Part shown: positions 36,691 to 45,324 of the stretch, piece after piece
Numbering within the stretch: position 1 is the first letter of the stretch
Layout: each line of letters begins with the position of its first letter
Source: Actinomycetes bacterium
Lineage (GTDB): Bacteria > Actinomycetota > Acidimicrobiia > Acidimicrobiales > Poriferisodalaceae
Assembly (NCBI GenBank): GCA_024228575.1
Contig: JAAETH010000595.1
Coordinates: 1-64,000 of the forward strand
Length of the DNA: 64,000 nt
Direction of reading: 5' to 3'
Notes under the pieces: generated by a model
What the model saw: only the letters and a program-made list of their open reading frames with translations
What the model was told of the DNA's origin: nothing
Database searches by the model: none
Program-made: the position numbers and the translations under genes

Positions 36691-37956
36691 ATGAACAACA
36701 AGCGCCCTCTCCGCATCGCTCTGCTCACGTACAGAGGCCACCCCTACACCGGGGGCCAGGGTGTTTATGTGCGACACCTTGCCCGCGAGCTGAAGAGCCT
36801 GGGTCATCACGTGACGGTAGTCAGCGGGCCTCCCTATCCGATCCTCGACGAGGGAATCGAATTGGTCGAGCTGCCGAGCCTCGACCTGTACCGGATGCCC
36901 GATCCGTTCAGATTCCCCAAGTTCAGCGAGTACGACGACTGGATCGACGTCCTCGAGTACGCCATCACGGCATTCGCTACGTTCGCCGAACCCCTGACGT
37001 TCAGCCTTCGCGCCGCCCGATACCTGAAACACCGTCTCGACGACTTCGATCTGGTCCACGACAACCAGTGCCTCGGCTACGGCATCCTCCAGATCCAGGA
37101 CATGGGGATGCCCGTCCTCGAGACGATCCACCACCCCATCACCGTCGATCGCCGCATCGAAACCGAACATGCACCCACCCGCTGGAAGCGGCTCACCAAG
37201 GACCGCTTCTATGCATTCACCACCATGCAGAGCCACGTTGCCCAGCGACTCCCGCGCGTCGTGACGGTCTCGAGCAACTCCTATGACGACATCGTCACCG
37301 GACACGGCGTCGACCCCAATCGCCTTCACATAGTCCACGTCGGTGTCGATCCCGATCACTTCAAGCCGATTCCGGGTATCGAGCCCGTGCCCGGCCGCAT
37401 CATGACAACAGCATCGGCCGATGTGGCGATGAAGGGCCTGGCCTTCCTGCTCGAGGCGCTCGCCAAGTTGCGCGTGGACATGCCCGAAGCCCATCTCACG
37501 ATCATCGGCAGACCCAAATACGACAGCCGGGCCACGCGCACGATCACCGAACTCGGTCTCGGCGACCACATCGAGTTCGTGTCTGGCGTCAGCGACGATC
37601 GCATCGTCGAGCTGTACAGCGAAGCGCAGGTGGCGGTTGTCCCGTCCCTGTACGAGGGTTTCTCACTCCCGGCCATCGAAGCCATGTCTTGTGGTGTTCC
37701 CCTCGTCGCCTCGACCGGGGGTGCCTTGCCAGAGGTCGTCGGAGCCGATGGTGAAACAGCCATCCATGTCGAACCGGGCAACACCGAAGATCTCGTCGCC
37801 AAGGTCGGGCATGTCCTGCGCAATCCCGACCTGCGCTCGACGATCGGTCAAGCGGGACGCCAGCGGGTGGTCGACAACTACTCGTGGCGTATCACCGCCG
37901 AGCGCACCGTCGCCGAATACCGCGCCCTGCTCGACGAATTGGGAACCCGCAGATGA
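36691..37956 (+). CDS. GT4-family glycosyltransferase
   Basis: 421 residues with a GT-B fold. The N-terminal domain starts IALLTYRGHPYTGGQGVYV, with the donor-fold Gly loop GGQG. The C-terminal domain has IVHVGVDPDHF, the nucleotide-sugar site EGFSLPAIEAMSCGVPLVAS with its E-x7-E pair, and GGALPEVV. It transfers a sugar from an NDP donor to an unknown acceptor. A GAGGAG ribosome site precedes ATG 36691. It heads a plus-strand run with a methyltransferase and a toroid protein, so the product may be a methylated glycoside or glycolipid. Confidence 0.9.
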   Translation: MNNKRPLRIALLTYRGHPYTGGQGVYVRHLARELKSLGHHVTVVSGPPYPILDEGIELVELPSLDLYRMPDPFRFPKFSEYDDWIDVLEYAITAFATFAEPLTFSLRAARYLKHRLDDFDLVHDNQCLGYGILQIQDMGMPVLETIHHPITVDRRIETEHAPTRWKRLTKDRFYAFTTMQSHVAQRLPRVVTVSSNSYDDIVTGHGVDPNRLHIVHVGVDPDHFKPIPGIEPVPGRIMTTASADVAMKGLAFLLEALAKLRVDMPEAHLTIIGRPKYDSRATRTITELGLGDHIEFVSGVSDDRIVELYSEAQVAVVPSLYEGFSLPAIEAMSCGVPLVASTGGALPEVVGADGETAIHVEPGNTEDLVAKVGHVLRNPDLRSTIGQAGRQRVVDNYSWRITAERTVAEYRALLDELGTRR

Positions 37957-37975
37957 ACGACCCGAGACGAACCTC

Positions 37976-38737
37976 ATGTTGACCGTCGACTTCGACAGGC
38001 TCAGCGTCGAACCCGGACATCGAGTTCTCGACATGGGCGCAGGCGCAGGACGCCACGCCTTCGAGGCACTCCGACGGGGCGCCACCATCGTCGCCTTCGA
38101 CTACAGCTTCCCCGAACTCAAAACGTGTATGGGCACCTACTTCGCCATGCTCCAGAAGAGCGAGATTCCCGAGGGAGGCATCGGAACCGCTGTCAGGGGA
38201 ACGGCTCTCGATCTGCCGTTCCCAGATGGGTCCTTCGATCGGATCATTGCCTCCGAGGTTCTCGAACACATCGACGACGACGGCAGGGCAGCGGCCGAGT
38301 TGTTCCGAGTGCTCTCGCCTGGGGGTCGCATCGCTGTGACGGTCCCCTCGTGGTTCCCCGAGCAGATCTGCTGGAAGCTCTCCGACGAGTACCACGCACC
38401 CAAGTCGGTCGGCGGCCACGTCCGAATCTACAAGGCCTCCGATGTCGCCGACCTGTTGGGCGACACTGGCTTCGAACTTCACGGCCATCACAGAGCCCAC
38501 GCTCTTCACTCGCCCTACTGGTGGCTCAAGTGTGCTGTCGGACCGACCAACAACAACAATCCGTTGGTCAAGAAATACCTGAAACTCCTCGAGTGGGACA
38601 TCGTCGAAGCTCCCCGCTCGACGAGACTCGCCGATCGAATTCTCAACCCGATATTTGGAAAGAGCATCGTCCACTACGCCGCCAAACGAAGCGCCGCCGA
38701 GACGGCACAGGCCGGAGCCAACCATGCAGCAGCCTGA
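37976..38737 (+). CDS. Class I SAM-dependent methyltransferase
   Basis: 253 residues from ATG 37976 (the frame is open upstream, but those codons lie in the end of the GT4 gene). The SAM site is VLDMGAGAGRHAFEAL near the start, with the acidic motif IVAFDYSFPEL, motif II/III LPFPDGSFDRIIASEVLEH and LSPGGRIAVTVPSW. It is a type-11 methyltransferase. It overlaps the next gene by 14 bases and lies 19 bases after the GT4 gene, so the three are almost certainly one transcript. The methyl acceptor is not known. Confidence 0.88.
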   Translation: MLTVDFDRLSVEPGHRVLDMGAGAGRHAFEALRRGATIVAFDYSFPELKTCMGTYFAMLQKSEIPEGGIGTAVRGTALDLPFPDGSFDRIIASEVLEHIDDDGRAAAELFRVLSPGGRIAVTVPSWFPEQICWKLSDEYHAPKSVGGHVRIYKASDVADLLGDTGFELHGHHRAHALHSPYWWLKCAVGPTNNNNPLVKKYLKLLEWDIVEAPRSTRLADRILNPIFGKSIVHYAAKRSAAETAQAGANHAAA

Positions 38738-39755
38738 GCACACCAGCACGCTCTCGATGGCAGACATAGAGGCAACTGCAGACTCCATCATCGCCGATCA
38801 GCAACCAAATGGCTTGATCCTCTGGTTCCCGGGAGGCCACGCAGACCCGTGGAACCACGTCGAAGCCGCGATGGCACTCGATGTGGCCGGCAGGCACACC
38901 GAGGCCGAAGCGGCCTATCAATGGCTGGCTGACGAACAAAAGCCGGACGGCTGGTGGCATCACTACTACCTGGCCGACGGCATCGAAGACGCCAAGATCG
39001 ACACCAACGTCTGCGCCTATGTAGCGACCGGAGTGTGGCACCACTGGCTCATCACCGGCGACACCGGCTTCCTCGAGACCATGTGGCCGGTCGTCGAACG
39101 AGCTGTCGACTTCGTTCTGGGCATGCAGCGCGCCGACGGCTCGATCGTCTGGGCACGTCACGTCGACGGCACACCATGGTCGTATGCGCTCCTGACCGGC
39201 TCCTCGTCGATCTACCACTCGCTCGGTTGTGCTCTGCGACTCGCCGAGACCATGGATGTCGACAGAACCGACTGGGAGTTCTCGGCGGTGCAGCTGGCCC
39301 ACGCCATCGCTCACCACCCCGACGCGTTCGAACCCAAGGAACGCTGGGCGATGGACTGGTACTACCCCGTATTGGCCGGGGCCCTGACGGGGGACGCTGC
39401 AAGGGAACACCTCGCCAAAGGTCGACCGACCTTCATCATGGAGCAGGGCGGCATCCGTTGCGTTTCGGACCAACCGTGGGTCACCGCAGCCGAGACATGT
39501 GAGTGTGCGATGGCCTACCTGGTCGCTGGCGAGCGCGACGAAGCGGTCGAGTTGTTCAACTCGATCCAGGTTCTTCGAGACGACGACGGCGCCTACTTCA
39601 CCGGCATCGTGTACCCCGACAACGTCAACTTCCCCGACCACGAACGTTCGACCTACACCAGCGCAGCCGTCATCCTCGCAGCCGACGCTCTCGACGACAT
39701 CACCGCCGCAGCAGGTGTCTTCCGCAACGAGGACCTGCCCGACCTCTCTAGCTGA
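38724..39755 (+). CDS. Alpha/alpha-toroid protein (prenyltransferase/six-hairpin glycosidase-like)
   Basis: 343 residues from ATG 38724. Aromatic- and His-rich helical repeats (GLILWFPGGHADPWNHVEA, QKPDGWWHHYYLADG, GVWHHWLITGDTGFL, QRADGSIVW) give an alpha/alpha-barrel pattern that databases often label prenyltransferase or squalene-cyclase-like. There is no DxDD cyclase motif, so a glycoside hydrolase or epimerase-type toroid is equally possible. It is the third gene of the GT4/methyltransferase run; its ORF closes seven bases into the opposing methyltransferase gene. No reaction can be assigned from sequence alone. Confidence 0.7.
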   Translation: MQQPEHTSTLSMADIEATADSIIADQQPNGLILWFPGGHADPWNHVEAAMALDVAGRHTEAEAAYQWLADEQKPDGWWHHYYLADGIEDAKIDTNVCAYVATGVWHHWLITGDTGFLETMWPVVERAVDFVLGMQRADGSIVWARHVDGTPWSYALLTGSSSIYHSLGCALRLAETMDVDRTDWEFSAVQLAHAIAHHPDAFEPKERWAMDWYYPVLAGALTGDAAREHLAKGRPTFIMEQGGIRCVSDQPWVTAAETCECAMAYLVAGERDEAVELFNSIQVLRDDDGAYFTGIVYPDNVNFPDHERSTYTSAAVILAADALDDITAAAGVFRNEDLPDLSS

Positions 39756-40383
39756 CGCGCCGCAACAGGCGCAGCGAACCGACGGTCTCCAGGTCCTCGA
39801 ACATCTCCGATTCAAGAGCGCGGCAGTAGATCTCGTAGGGCGGACGGCCGCCATCTGCGGGGTCCGGGAACACGTCGTGGATGGCGAGCACTCCTCCTGT
39901 GGCCACGTGTGGAGCCCAGAGGTCGTAGTCGGCGTGGGCGGGAATCGGGCCGTGCCCGCCATCGATGAACACGAGCGATGCTCGCGAATTCCAACTGGCT
40001 CCCACGACCGCCGCGTCGCCGACGACTCCGACGATCACGTCGTGAAGAGACAACTCGTCGACGAGACGTCGGAACTCGGGCAACGAGTTGATCCGACCGG
40101 TGCCGTCGACCAACGATGAATCGTGATTGTCCCAGCCCGTCTGCATCTCTTCGGAACCGCGGTGATGATCGATGGTGAACAGCACTGTCTGGCTGAGCCG
40201 TGCGCCGGCGGCAAGAAAGACCGCCGATTTGCCGCAGTAGGTGCCGATCTCAACGATCGGTTCGGGCCCGGCGCGCGCTGCGGCACGATACAACGCAAGA
40301 CCTTCCGCTTCTGGCATGAAACCCTTCGCCTGCCGGCCGGCCGCCAGTAGAGCACTATCCATCGGGGGTGGTGACACGCTCAT
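39748..40383 (-). CDS. Class I SAM-dependent methyltransferase, O-methyltransferase-like
   Basis: 211 residues from ATG 40383. The SAM motif is IVEIGTYCGKSAVFLAAGA, followed by FTIDHHRGSEEMQ and the acidic metal-like site LVFIDGGHG; IHDVFPDP is a further family landmark. This resembles the cephalosporin hydroxylase/O-methyltransferase group (Methyltransf_24). It converges on the toroid gene with an eight-base overlap and is transcribed with the GtrA gene two bases upstream. The five genes from 36691 to 40886 appear to form one functional cluster on both strands. Confidence 0.85.
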   Translation of the reverse strand: MSVSPPPMDSALLAAGRQAKGFMPEAEGLALYRAAARAGPEPIVEIGTYCGKSAVFLAAGARLSQTVLFTIDHHRGSEEMQTGWDNHDSSLVDGTGRINSLPEFRRLVDELSLHDVIVGVVGDAAVVGASWNSRASLVFIDGGHGPIPAHADYDLWAPHVATGGVLAIHDVFPDPADGGRPPYEIYCRALESEMFEDLETVGSLRLLRRVS

Positions 40384-40385
40384 GT

Positions 40386-40886
40386 TCAGACCGTGACCCT
40401 TCTGCCGGGTGCAACCTCGTCGCCATCGCGAAACAGATACCGCTCGAGCAGCACAAACTTGCCGAGCCACAACACACCCCACCCGAGGAGGTTCGCAGCC
40501 ATGACAGCCAGAATCTGCCCCCAAACGGCGCTGGCAACTGCCACGAGGCCCGTCGAGACTGCGAGACCGAGCAGGGTGTAGCTCCAGAACGGCACGATCT
40601 CGCGCGATACCGAATGCTGGCCCTTCTTGCCCCAGACCCATCGGCGGTTGAGCAAGAAGACAGGGAGTGCCGCCAGCGTGGTTGCGACGATGTTGGCAAG
40701 CACTGCGGCCCAGTCGAGACCGCCCGCGAACAACAATAGAAGCGCCTGCGTGATGACGACCCCGACGACGGACACCCCCGCGAAACGCACGAGTCGTCCA
40801 CGCAGACGCCAGGCTTTGGCAACAACTTCGGTCACGGACACAGACGACGATTCTACGGGGTTGTCAGCGTAGGCTGGCCGCGACAA
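40386..40886 (-). CDS. GtrA-family membrane protein
   Basis: Up to 166 residues with four predicted membrane helices: FAGVSVVGVVITQALLLLFAG, ANIVATTLAALPVFLLN, PFWSYTLLGLAVSTGLVAVA and ILAVMAANLLGWGVLWLG. The conserved NRRWVW follows helix two. GtrA proteins are linked to moving lipid-bound sugars across the membrane. A TTG begins the longest frame; GTG codons near residue 15-17 (SVSVTEVV) are reasonable alternatives. It is followed by the second methyltransferase of the cluster, supporting a surface glycolipid or polysaccharide role for the group. Confidence 0.85.
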   Translation of the reverse strand: MSRPAYADNPVESSSVSVTEVVAKAWRLRGRLVRFAGVSVVGVVITQALLLLFAGGLDWAAVLANIVATTLAALPVFLLNRRWVWGKKGQHSVSREIVPFWSYTLLGLAVSTGLVAVASAVWGQILAVMAANLLGWGVLWLGKFVLLERYLFRDGDEVAPGRRVTV

Positions 40887-40925
40887 TCAGTCATCGACGC
40901 CACCGACCGAACGCGGAGCAATACC

Positions 40926-41795
40926 ATGAGCGCACTGGACGATCTGGTAGAGCTGCTTGCCCTCGAACCAATCGAGGTCAATGTGTTCCGTGGCGTGAGC
41001 CCCGACGAGAACCGCCAGCGAGTTTTTGGCGGCCAGGTCGCAGGGCAGGCCCTCATGGCCGCCATCCGGACCATCGACTCCGGTATCGGCGTTCACAGTT
41101 TGCATTCGTATTTCCTGCGGCCGGGCGATCCGACTACCCCGATCCTGTACGAAGTCGACCGCATTCGCGACGGCAAGTCCTTCGCCACCCGCCGAGTTGT
41201 TGCCATCCAGCACGGGCGGGCCATCTTCAACCTCCAGGCCTCGTTCCATCGCCAGGAAGAAGGTCTCGAGTTCCAGATCGATCCACCCGATGTTCCCGGC
41301 CCAGAGTCATTGCCCGACTTCGCCACCCGCATGGAGCCGGTCAAGGACAAACTCGGCGAGTGGTATCACCGGCCACGACCGATCGACAGCCGTTGGGTCC
41401 ACGCCCATCCGATCGAGCGGGGACCCAACACACCGACCACTGACCGGATGCAGGTCTGGTTCAGGGCCGACGGTGAGCTACCCGACGATCCAGCCGTCCA
41501 TCAGTGTGTTGTGGCGTACGCAAGCGACATGACGCTGCTCGACACCGCCCTGTTGCCCCACGGCCTCAGCTGGAACGATGAACTCATGATGGCCAGCCTC
41601 GACCATGCGATGTGGTTTCACCGGCCGTTTCGGGCAGATCAGTGGCTGCTGTTCGACCACAGCACGCCATCGTCGGGTGGTGCCCGCGGCTTGGCGAGGG
41701 GAGAGATCTACACGGCGCACGGCGAGCTCGTCATCTCGGTGATGCAAGAAGGCCTCATGCGCCCGCATCGCCAGAAGGTCAACCCAGACGCCTGA
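40926..41795 (+). CDS. tesB: Acyl-CoA thioesterase II
   Basis: 289 residues with a double hot-dog fold, typical TesB length. The first half contains RVFGGQVAGQALMAA and SLHSYFLRPGD; the second half has the HGLSWN and SLDHAMWFHRPF segments ending with RGLARGEIY. It hydrolyses acyl-CoA to free acid and CoA. ATG 40926 is used, 37 bases from the divergent GtrA start, so promoters overlap. It is probably a single-gene transcript in fatty acid metabolism, not part of the sugar cluster. Confidence 0.93.
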   Translation: MSALDDLVELLALEPIEVNVFRGVSPDENRQRVFGGQVAGQALMAAIRTIDSGIGVHSLHSYFLRPGDPTTPILYEVDRIRDGKSFATRRVVAIQHGRAIFNLQASFHRQEEGLEFQIDPPDVPGPESLPDFATRMEPVKDKLGEWYHRPRPIDSRWVHAHPIERGPNTPTTDRMQVWFRADGELPDDPAVHQCVVAYASDMTLLDTALLPHGLSWNDELMMASLDHAMWFHRPFRADQWLLFDHSTPSSGGARGLARGEIYTAHGELVISVMQEGLMRPHRQKVNPDA

Positions 41796-41877
41796 GGGGC
41801 AGCGCGAATAGGTCAGTTGCCATCGCGTCGAGACCGCCCCACCACCCCAGAACTAGACGAGCAAGCTCGCCACCTGT

Positions 41878-42318
41878 TCATGATGGTGGGTCGTATCGGT
41901 ACACATTGGTCTCCCTCTCCGCAAAACCGAGGCGCCGGTACAGGCGATTGGCCGCCTCACGGCTGGGGCGCGAGGTGAGATCGACCGTCTTTGCACCGAG
42001 CCCCGAGGCGATCTCGATCGCCGCGAGGTTCAGGGTGGCTCCGACGCCCTTGCCCCGAGCAGCGTCGTCGACGACAACGTCCTCAATCCAAGCCCTGACC
42101 CCAGTCGGAATCGGGAAAACAACCAGGGTCATGCTGCCCACGATCGTGCCGGCGTCACGGGCGAGCAACAGGGTGCAGGCATCGTGGTCAACGATGTTCT
42201 GGAGGGTCTCTGCATCGGGCGGCGGAGCCGAGCGCGACAGCTGAGGTATCAACCGGGCGAACGCCTCGACCACCTCATCGTCGGCTACCTCGCAGATCTC
42301 GACCTCGACGTCGCTCAT
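41878..42318 (-). CDS. GNAT-family acetyltransferase
   Basis: 146 residues with the GNAT acetyl-CoA motif VVVDDAARGKGVGATLNLAA (R-G-K-G-V-G). The segment GTIVGSMTLVVFPIPTG and the C-terminal LYRRLGFAE are standard for the family. The protein acetylates an amine on a small molecule or protein; the substrate is unknown. It is divergent from the PAC2 gene with 150 bases between and converges with tesB. Confidence 0.85.
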   Translation of the reverse strand: MSDVEVEICEVADDEVVEAFARLIPQLSRSAPPPDAETLQNIVDHDACTLLLARDAGTIVGSMTLVVFPIPTGVRAWIEDVVVDDAARGKGVGATLNLAAIEIASGLGAKTVDLTSRPSREAANRLYRRLGFAERETNVYRYDPPS

Positions 42319-42468
42319 GGCTACCTCCGCTCGAGTTCCAGCCTACGTTGAACCCCTCGAGCTCTGGCACCTTCGGGCACGAGCGAAACGTTCGCGACCG
42401 CCCGATTCCGACCCACATACCACTGGGTGAAGTGAACACTTGTCGGCTTGCGCCGCTAGCGTTAGCTC

Positions 42469-43341
42469 ATGGATCACGTCATCTGGCGCGAGCGACCCGA
42501 CCTGGTCAATCCGCTTCTGGTCTTGGCCTTCGACGGATGGAACGATGCCGGCGATGCGGCTACGACAGCCGTCGATTACCTGATCAGCCGATACGACCAT
42601 CACACCCTGGCGACGATCGACCCCGAGCACTTCTTCGACTTCGGCTCGGCTCGTCCCCTCATCCAGCTCGACGACGAGCGAGGACGCGTTCTCGAATGGC
42701 CCACCATCGAGTTCGGATGGCTGACCCTCGACGACGGAACAGACATCGTCACGCTCCGCGGGCCCGAGCCGCGGTTGCGTTGGCGAACCCTGTGCGAACA
42801 GATCGCGGCGGTCGCCCGCGAGTTGGGGGTCGAACGGGTCATCTCGCTCGGCGCCCTGCTCGCCGAGGTGCACCACACATCTGCGATCTCGGTCATGGGC
42901 ACGAGCGCCGACGACGAATTGGTGACCCGATTCAACCTTCGCCGCCCCTCCTACACCGGACCGACCGGCATCGTCGGGGTCATCCATACGGTCCTCGCCG
43001 AGGTTGGCATTCCGGCGATGTCCCTGTGGGCATCTGTTCCCACCTATGTCCCCAACGCCACCTCACCCAAGGCTGCCCACGCCCTTCTGACAGAGCTGGT
43101 CGAAACCTTGGGGCTGCATCTGGAAGCCAACGATCTGTCGCGTGCCGCAAGCACCTATGAACGCCAGATCGACGACCTGCTCGAGGCCGACGAGGATCTC
43201 GCAGAGTACGCAAGACAGATCCTGCTGGCCTCGGTCGACGATGACGAGAGCCACCCCGACGACATCTTGCCCGACCTCGACGATGTCGATGGTGATGGCC
43301 TCATCGAGGATCTCGAGCAATTCCTGCGCGACCAGGGCTGA
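42469..43341 (+). CDS. PAC2 family (proteasome assembly chaperone-like) protein
   Basis: 290 residues. The N-terminal LLVLAFDGWNDAGDAATTAV and the central motif VISLGALLAEVHHT, RPSYTGPTGIVGVIH and MSLWASVPTYVPNATSPKA are hallmarks of the actinobacterial PAC2 family. These proteins resemble archaeal/eukaryotic 20S proteasome assembly factors, but no bacterial function is firmly known. The C-terminus is acidic (DDDESHPDDILPDLDDVD). The gene stands alone; no proteasome gene is in the window. Confidence 0.88.
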   Translation: MDHVIWRERPDLVNPLLVLAFDGWNDAGDAATTAVDYLISRYDHHTLATIDPEHFFDFGSARPLIQLDDERGRVLEWPTIEFGWLTLDDGTDIVTLRGPEPRLRWRTLCEQIAAVARELGVERVISLGALLAEVHHTSAISVMGTSADDELVTRFNLRRPSYTGPTGIVGVIHTVLAEVGIPAMSLWASVPTYVPNATSPKAAHALLTELVETLGLHLEANDLSRAASTYERQIDDLLEADEDLAEYARQILLASVDDDESHPDDILPDLDDVDGDGLIEDLEQFLRDQG

Positions 43342-43535
43342 CCACCCACCACAACAAGAACTGACCCATACGATTCAAGATCGATGGGCCTCGGGGAACC
43401 GAGCTGTGGAATCGTGCAGATCGAGTATTGCCCGGTGGAGGCATGTACCCGAGCCGCAGAGCCAGCCTGGCAGCCAGGGGCGTGATATTGGGGTCCATCG
43501 GCCGGACCCAAGGGTGCATGGGCGCCAACGGCCCG

Positions 43536-44618
43536 TCAGGCCAAGGTGCCGACGTTGTTCAGCTCGGCGAAGGCCTGCTCGAGACGATCGACGAACGCAA
43601 CTTCGCCGGCGCGTAGCCACGCACGAGGGTCGTAGTACTTCTTGTTCGGAGAGTCAGCACCGTCGGGATTCCCGAGCTGACCCTGCAGGTAGTTGTGATT
43701 GTCGGCCTCGTAGCCGCGCACGCCATCCCAGAACGCCCACTGAAGATCGGTGTCGATGTTCATCTTGATGACGCCGTAGCTGATCGCTTCCTCGATCTCA
43801 GCTGCGGTCGAACCCGACCCGCCGTGGAACACGAAGTTGACCGGCTTTTGCGATTCGGTCGAGTACTTCTCGTGTACGTGGGCCTGGGCGTCGCGCAGAA
43901 TCGATGGTGTCAGCTTGACATTGCCCGGTTTGTAGACGCCATGCACGTTTCCGAACGCAGCTGCGATGGTGAAGTTCGGCGACACCTCCGAGAGGCGCTC
44001 GTGGGCGTACGCGACCTCTTCGGGCTTCGAGTAGAGGTCGGATTCGTCGGCATCGGTGTTGTCGACGCCGTCCTCCTCGCCACCGGTGATACCCAGCTCG
44101 ATCTCCAGGGTCATCCCCATGGGTGCCATGCGCTTCAGATAGTCGACGCAGATGTCGAGGTTCTCCTCGATCGGCTCCTCGGACAGGTCGAGCATGTGTG
44201 AGCTGAACAGTGGCTCGCCGGTCGCCTCGAAGTGGCTCTCACCCTCATCGAGCAGGCCGGAGATCCACGGGAGTTTGCCCTTCGGGCAGTGATCTGTGTG
44301 CAAGATCACGCGAGCACCGTAGGCCGCCGCCATGGTCTGAACATGCCTTGCGCCCGCCACCGAGCCGAGGATGGAAGCCCTGGACGACTCGACGGGGACA
44401 CTCTTGCCCCCGACGAAGGCAGCGCCACTGGTCGAAAACTGAACGATGACCGGGCTGTTGAGCTTCCCCGCTGTCTCAAGAACAGAGTTGATCGAGCTCG
44501 AGCCAATACAATTCGCAGCGGGAAGAGCAAAACCCTGGTCCTTTGCCAGAGCGAAGACCTCCGACACTGCATTGCCGGTCAACACACCCGCGGGAAAGTC
44601 ATTTCTCAGCTCTGTCAT
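43536..44618 (-). CDS. fbaA: Class II fructose-bisphosphate aldolase
   Basis: 360 residues. It splits fructose 1,6-bisphosphate in glycolysis and runs the reverse step in gluconeogenesis. Zinc ligand and catalytic segments are visible: VILHTDHCPKGKL, LEIELGITGGEEDG, and the substrate loops VFHGGSGST and KMNIDTDLQWA. The length and motifs match the class IIA enzymes found in actinobacteria. It follows the NUDIX gene by 30 bases and the acyl-CoA dehydrogenase further upstream on the same strand, so part of its transcription may read through from there. Confidence 0.95.
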   Translation of the reverse strand: MTELRNDFPAGVLTGNAVSEVFALAKDQGFALPAANCIGSSSINSVLETAGKLNSPVIVQFSTSGAAFVGGKSVPVESSRASILGSVAGARHVQTMAAAYGARVILHTDHCPKGKLPWISGLLDEGESHFEATGEPLFSSHMLDLSEEPIEENLDICVDYLKRMAPMGMTLEIELGITGGEEDGVDNTDADESDLYSKPEEVAYAHERLSEVSPNFTIAAAFGNVHGVYKPGNVKLTPSILRDAQAHVHEKYSTESQKPVNFVFHGGSGSTAAEIEEAISYGVIKMNIDTDLQWAFWDGVRGYEADNHNYLQGQLGNPDGADSPNKKYYDPRAWLRAGEVAFVDRLEQAFAELNNVGTLA

Positions 44619-44648
44619 GTGTGCGATGGTACGCCAGCCGAGAAACGA

Positions 44649-45320
44649 TTACTCGTCCCAGGGTGCTCGACGCGGCGCATCGAAGGAGGTTTCGAACACA
44701 TTGCCGCCGATGGCTGAAAAGGCCTCGTCGGCCCACCGTTCGGCACCAGCGGTCGGCTCCGGCAAGCCATCGCGAGGAAACCATCCACATCCGCTGGTTT
44801 CGAGTGGATGTGGGTCGATCTCGCCGCCGACCGCGCGGCACAAGAACACGATCGAAACCAGTGGGATCTTGGTGAAACCACGCCTCATCCCGTCGAGGAC
44901 GGTCAGCACGCGGACAACCTCACACTGGATGCCGGTCTCCTCGAAGACCTCCTTCACGGCCACCTCGGATGGCGAGTACCCGACATCGGCCCAGCCGGTC
45001 GGGAACAACCACACCCCGCTGTCGGCGCGCTGCACGAGCAAGATCTCACCTTGTTCGTTGCCCACGATGGCGCCAACGGTCACCTTCGGAGTCACATATC
45101 CCGAAACACCGGATCCGACGGACTTCATCCACTCAACAACAAGACCATCGGGATCTGGATCACCGATAGCCGCCGAGCGAATCTCGGCGGCTATCTTCAG
45201 TACCTCTTCGAATCGTTCGCGCTCGTAGAGGTTGTCGGTGAAGCCCAACCCGGTCCTGGCGATGGCTCCCAGGGATTCGCCCCAGATCGCCAGATCCTGC
45301 GATGTAGCCGGCTTCGTCAC
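44649..45320 (-). CDS. NUDIX hydrolase with N-terminal helical domain
   Basis: 223 residues from GTG 45320, seven bases after the stop region of the acyl-CoA dehydrogenase. An N-terminal helical segment (LAIWGESLGAIARTGLGFT) is followed by a NUDIX fold from about residue 80. The NUDIX box reads GWADVGYSPSEVAVKEVFEE: the metal-binding EVFEETG end is intact, while the first Glu position is Tyr, as in other members of this subgroup. It hydrolyses a nucleoside diphosphate derivative, perhaps ADP-ribose or CoA-like. The exact substrate is unassigned. Confidence 0.85.
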   Translation of the reverse strand: MTKPATSQDLAIWGESLGAIARTGLGFTDNLYERERFEEVLKIAAEIRSAAIGDPDPDGLVVEWMKSVGSGVSGYVTPKVTVGAIVGNEQGEILLVQRADSGVWLFPTGWADVGYSPSEVAVKEVFEETGIQCEVVRVLTVLDGMRRGFTKIPLVSIVFLCRAVGGEIDPHPLETSGCGWFPRDGLPEPTAGAERWADEAFSAIGGNVFETSFDAPRRAPWDE

Positions 45321-45324
45321 AGGC

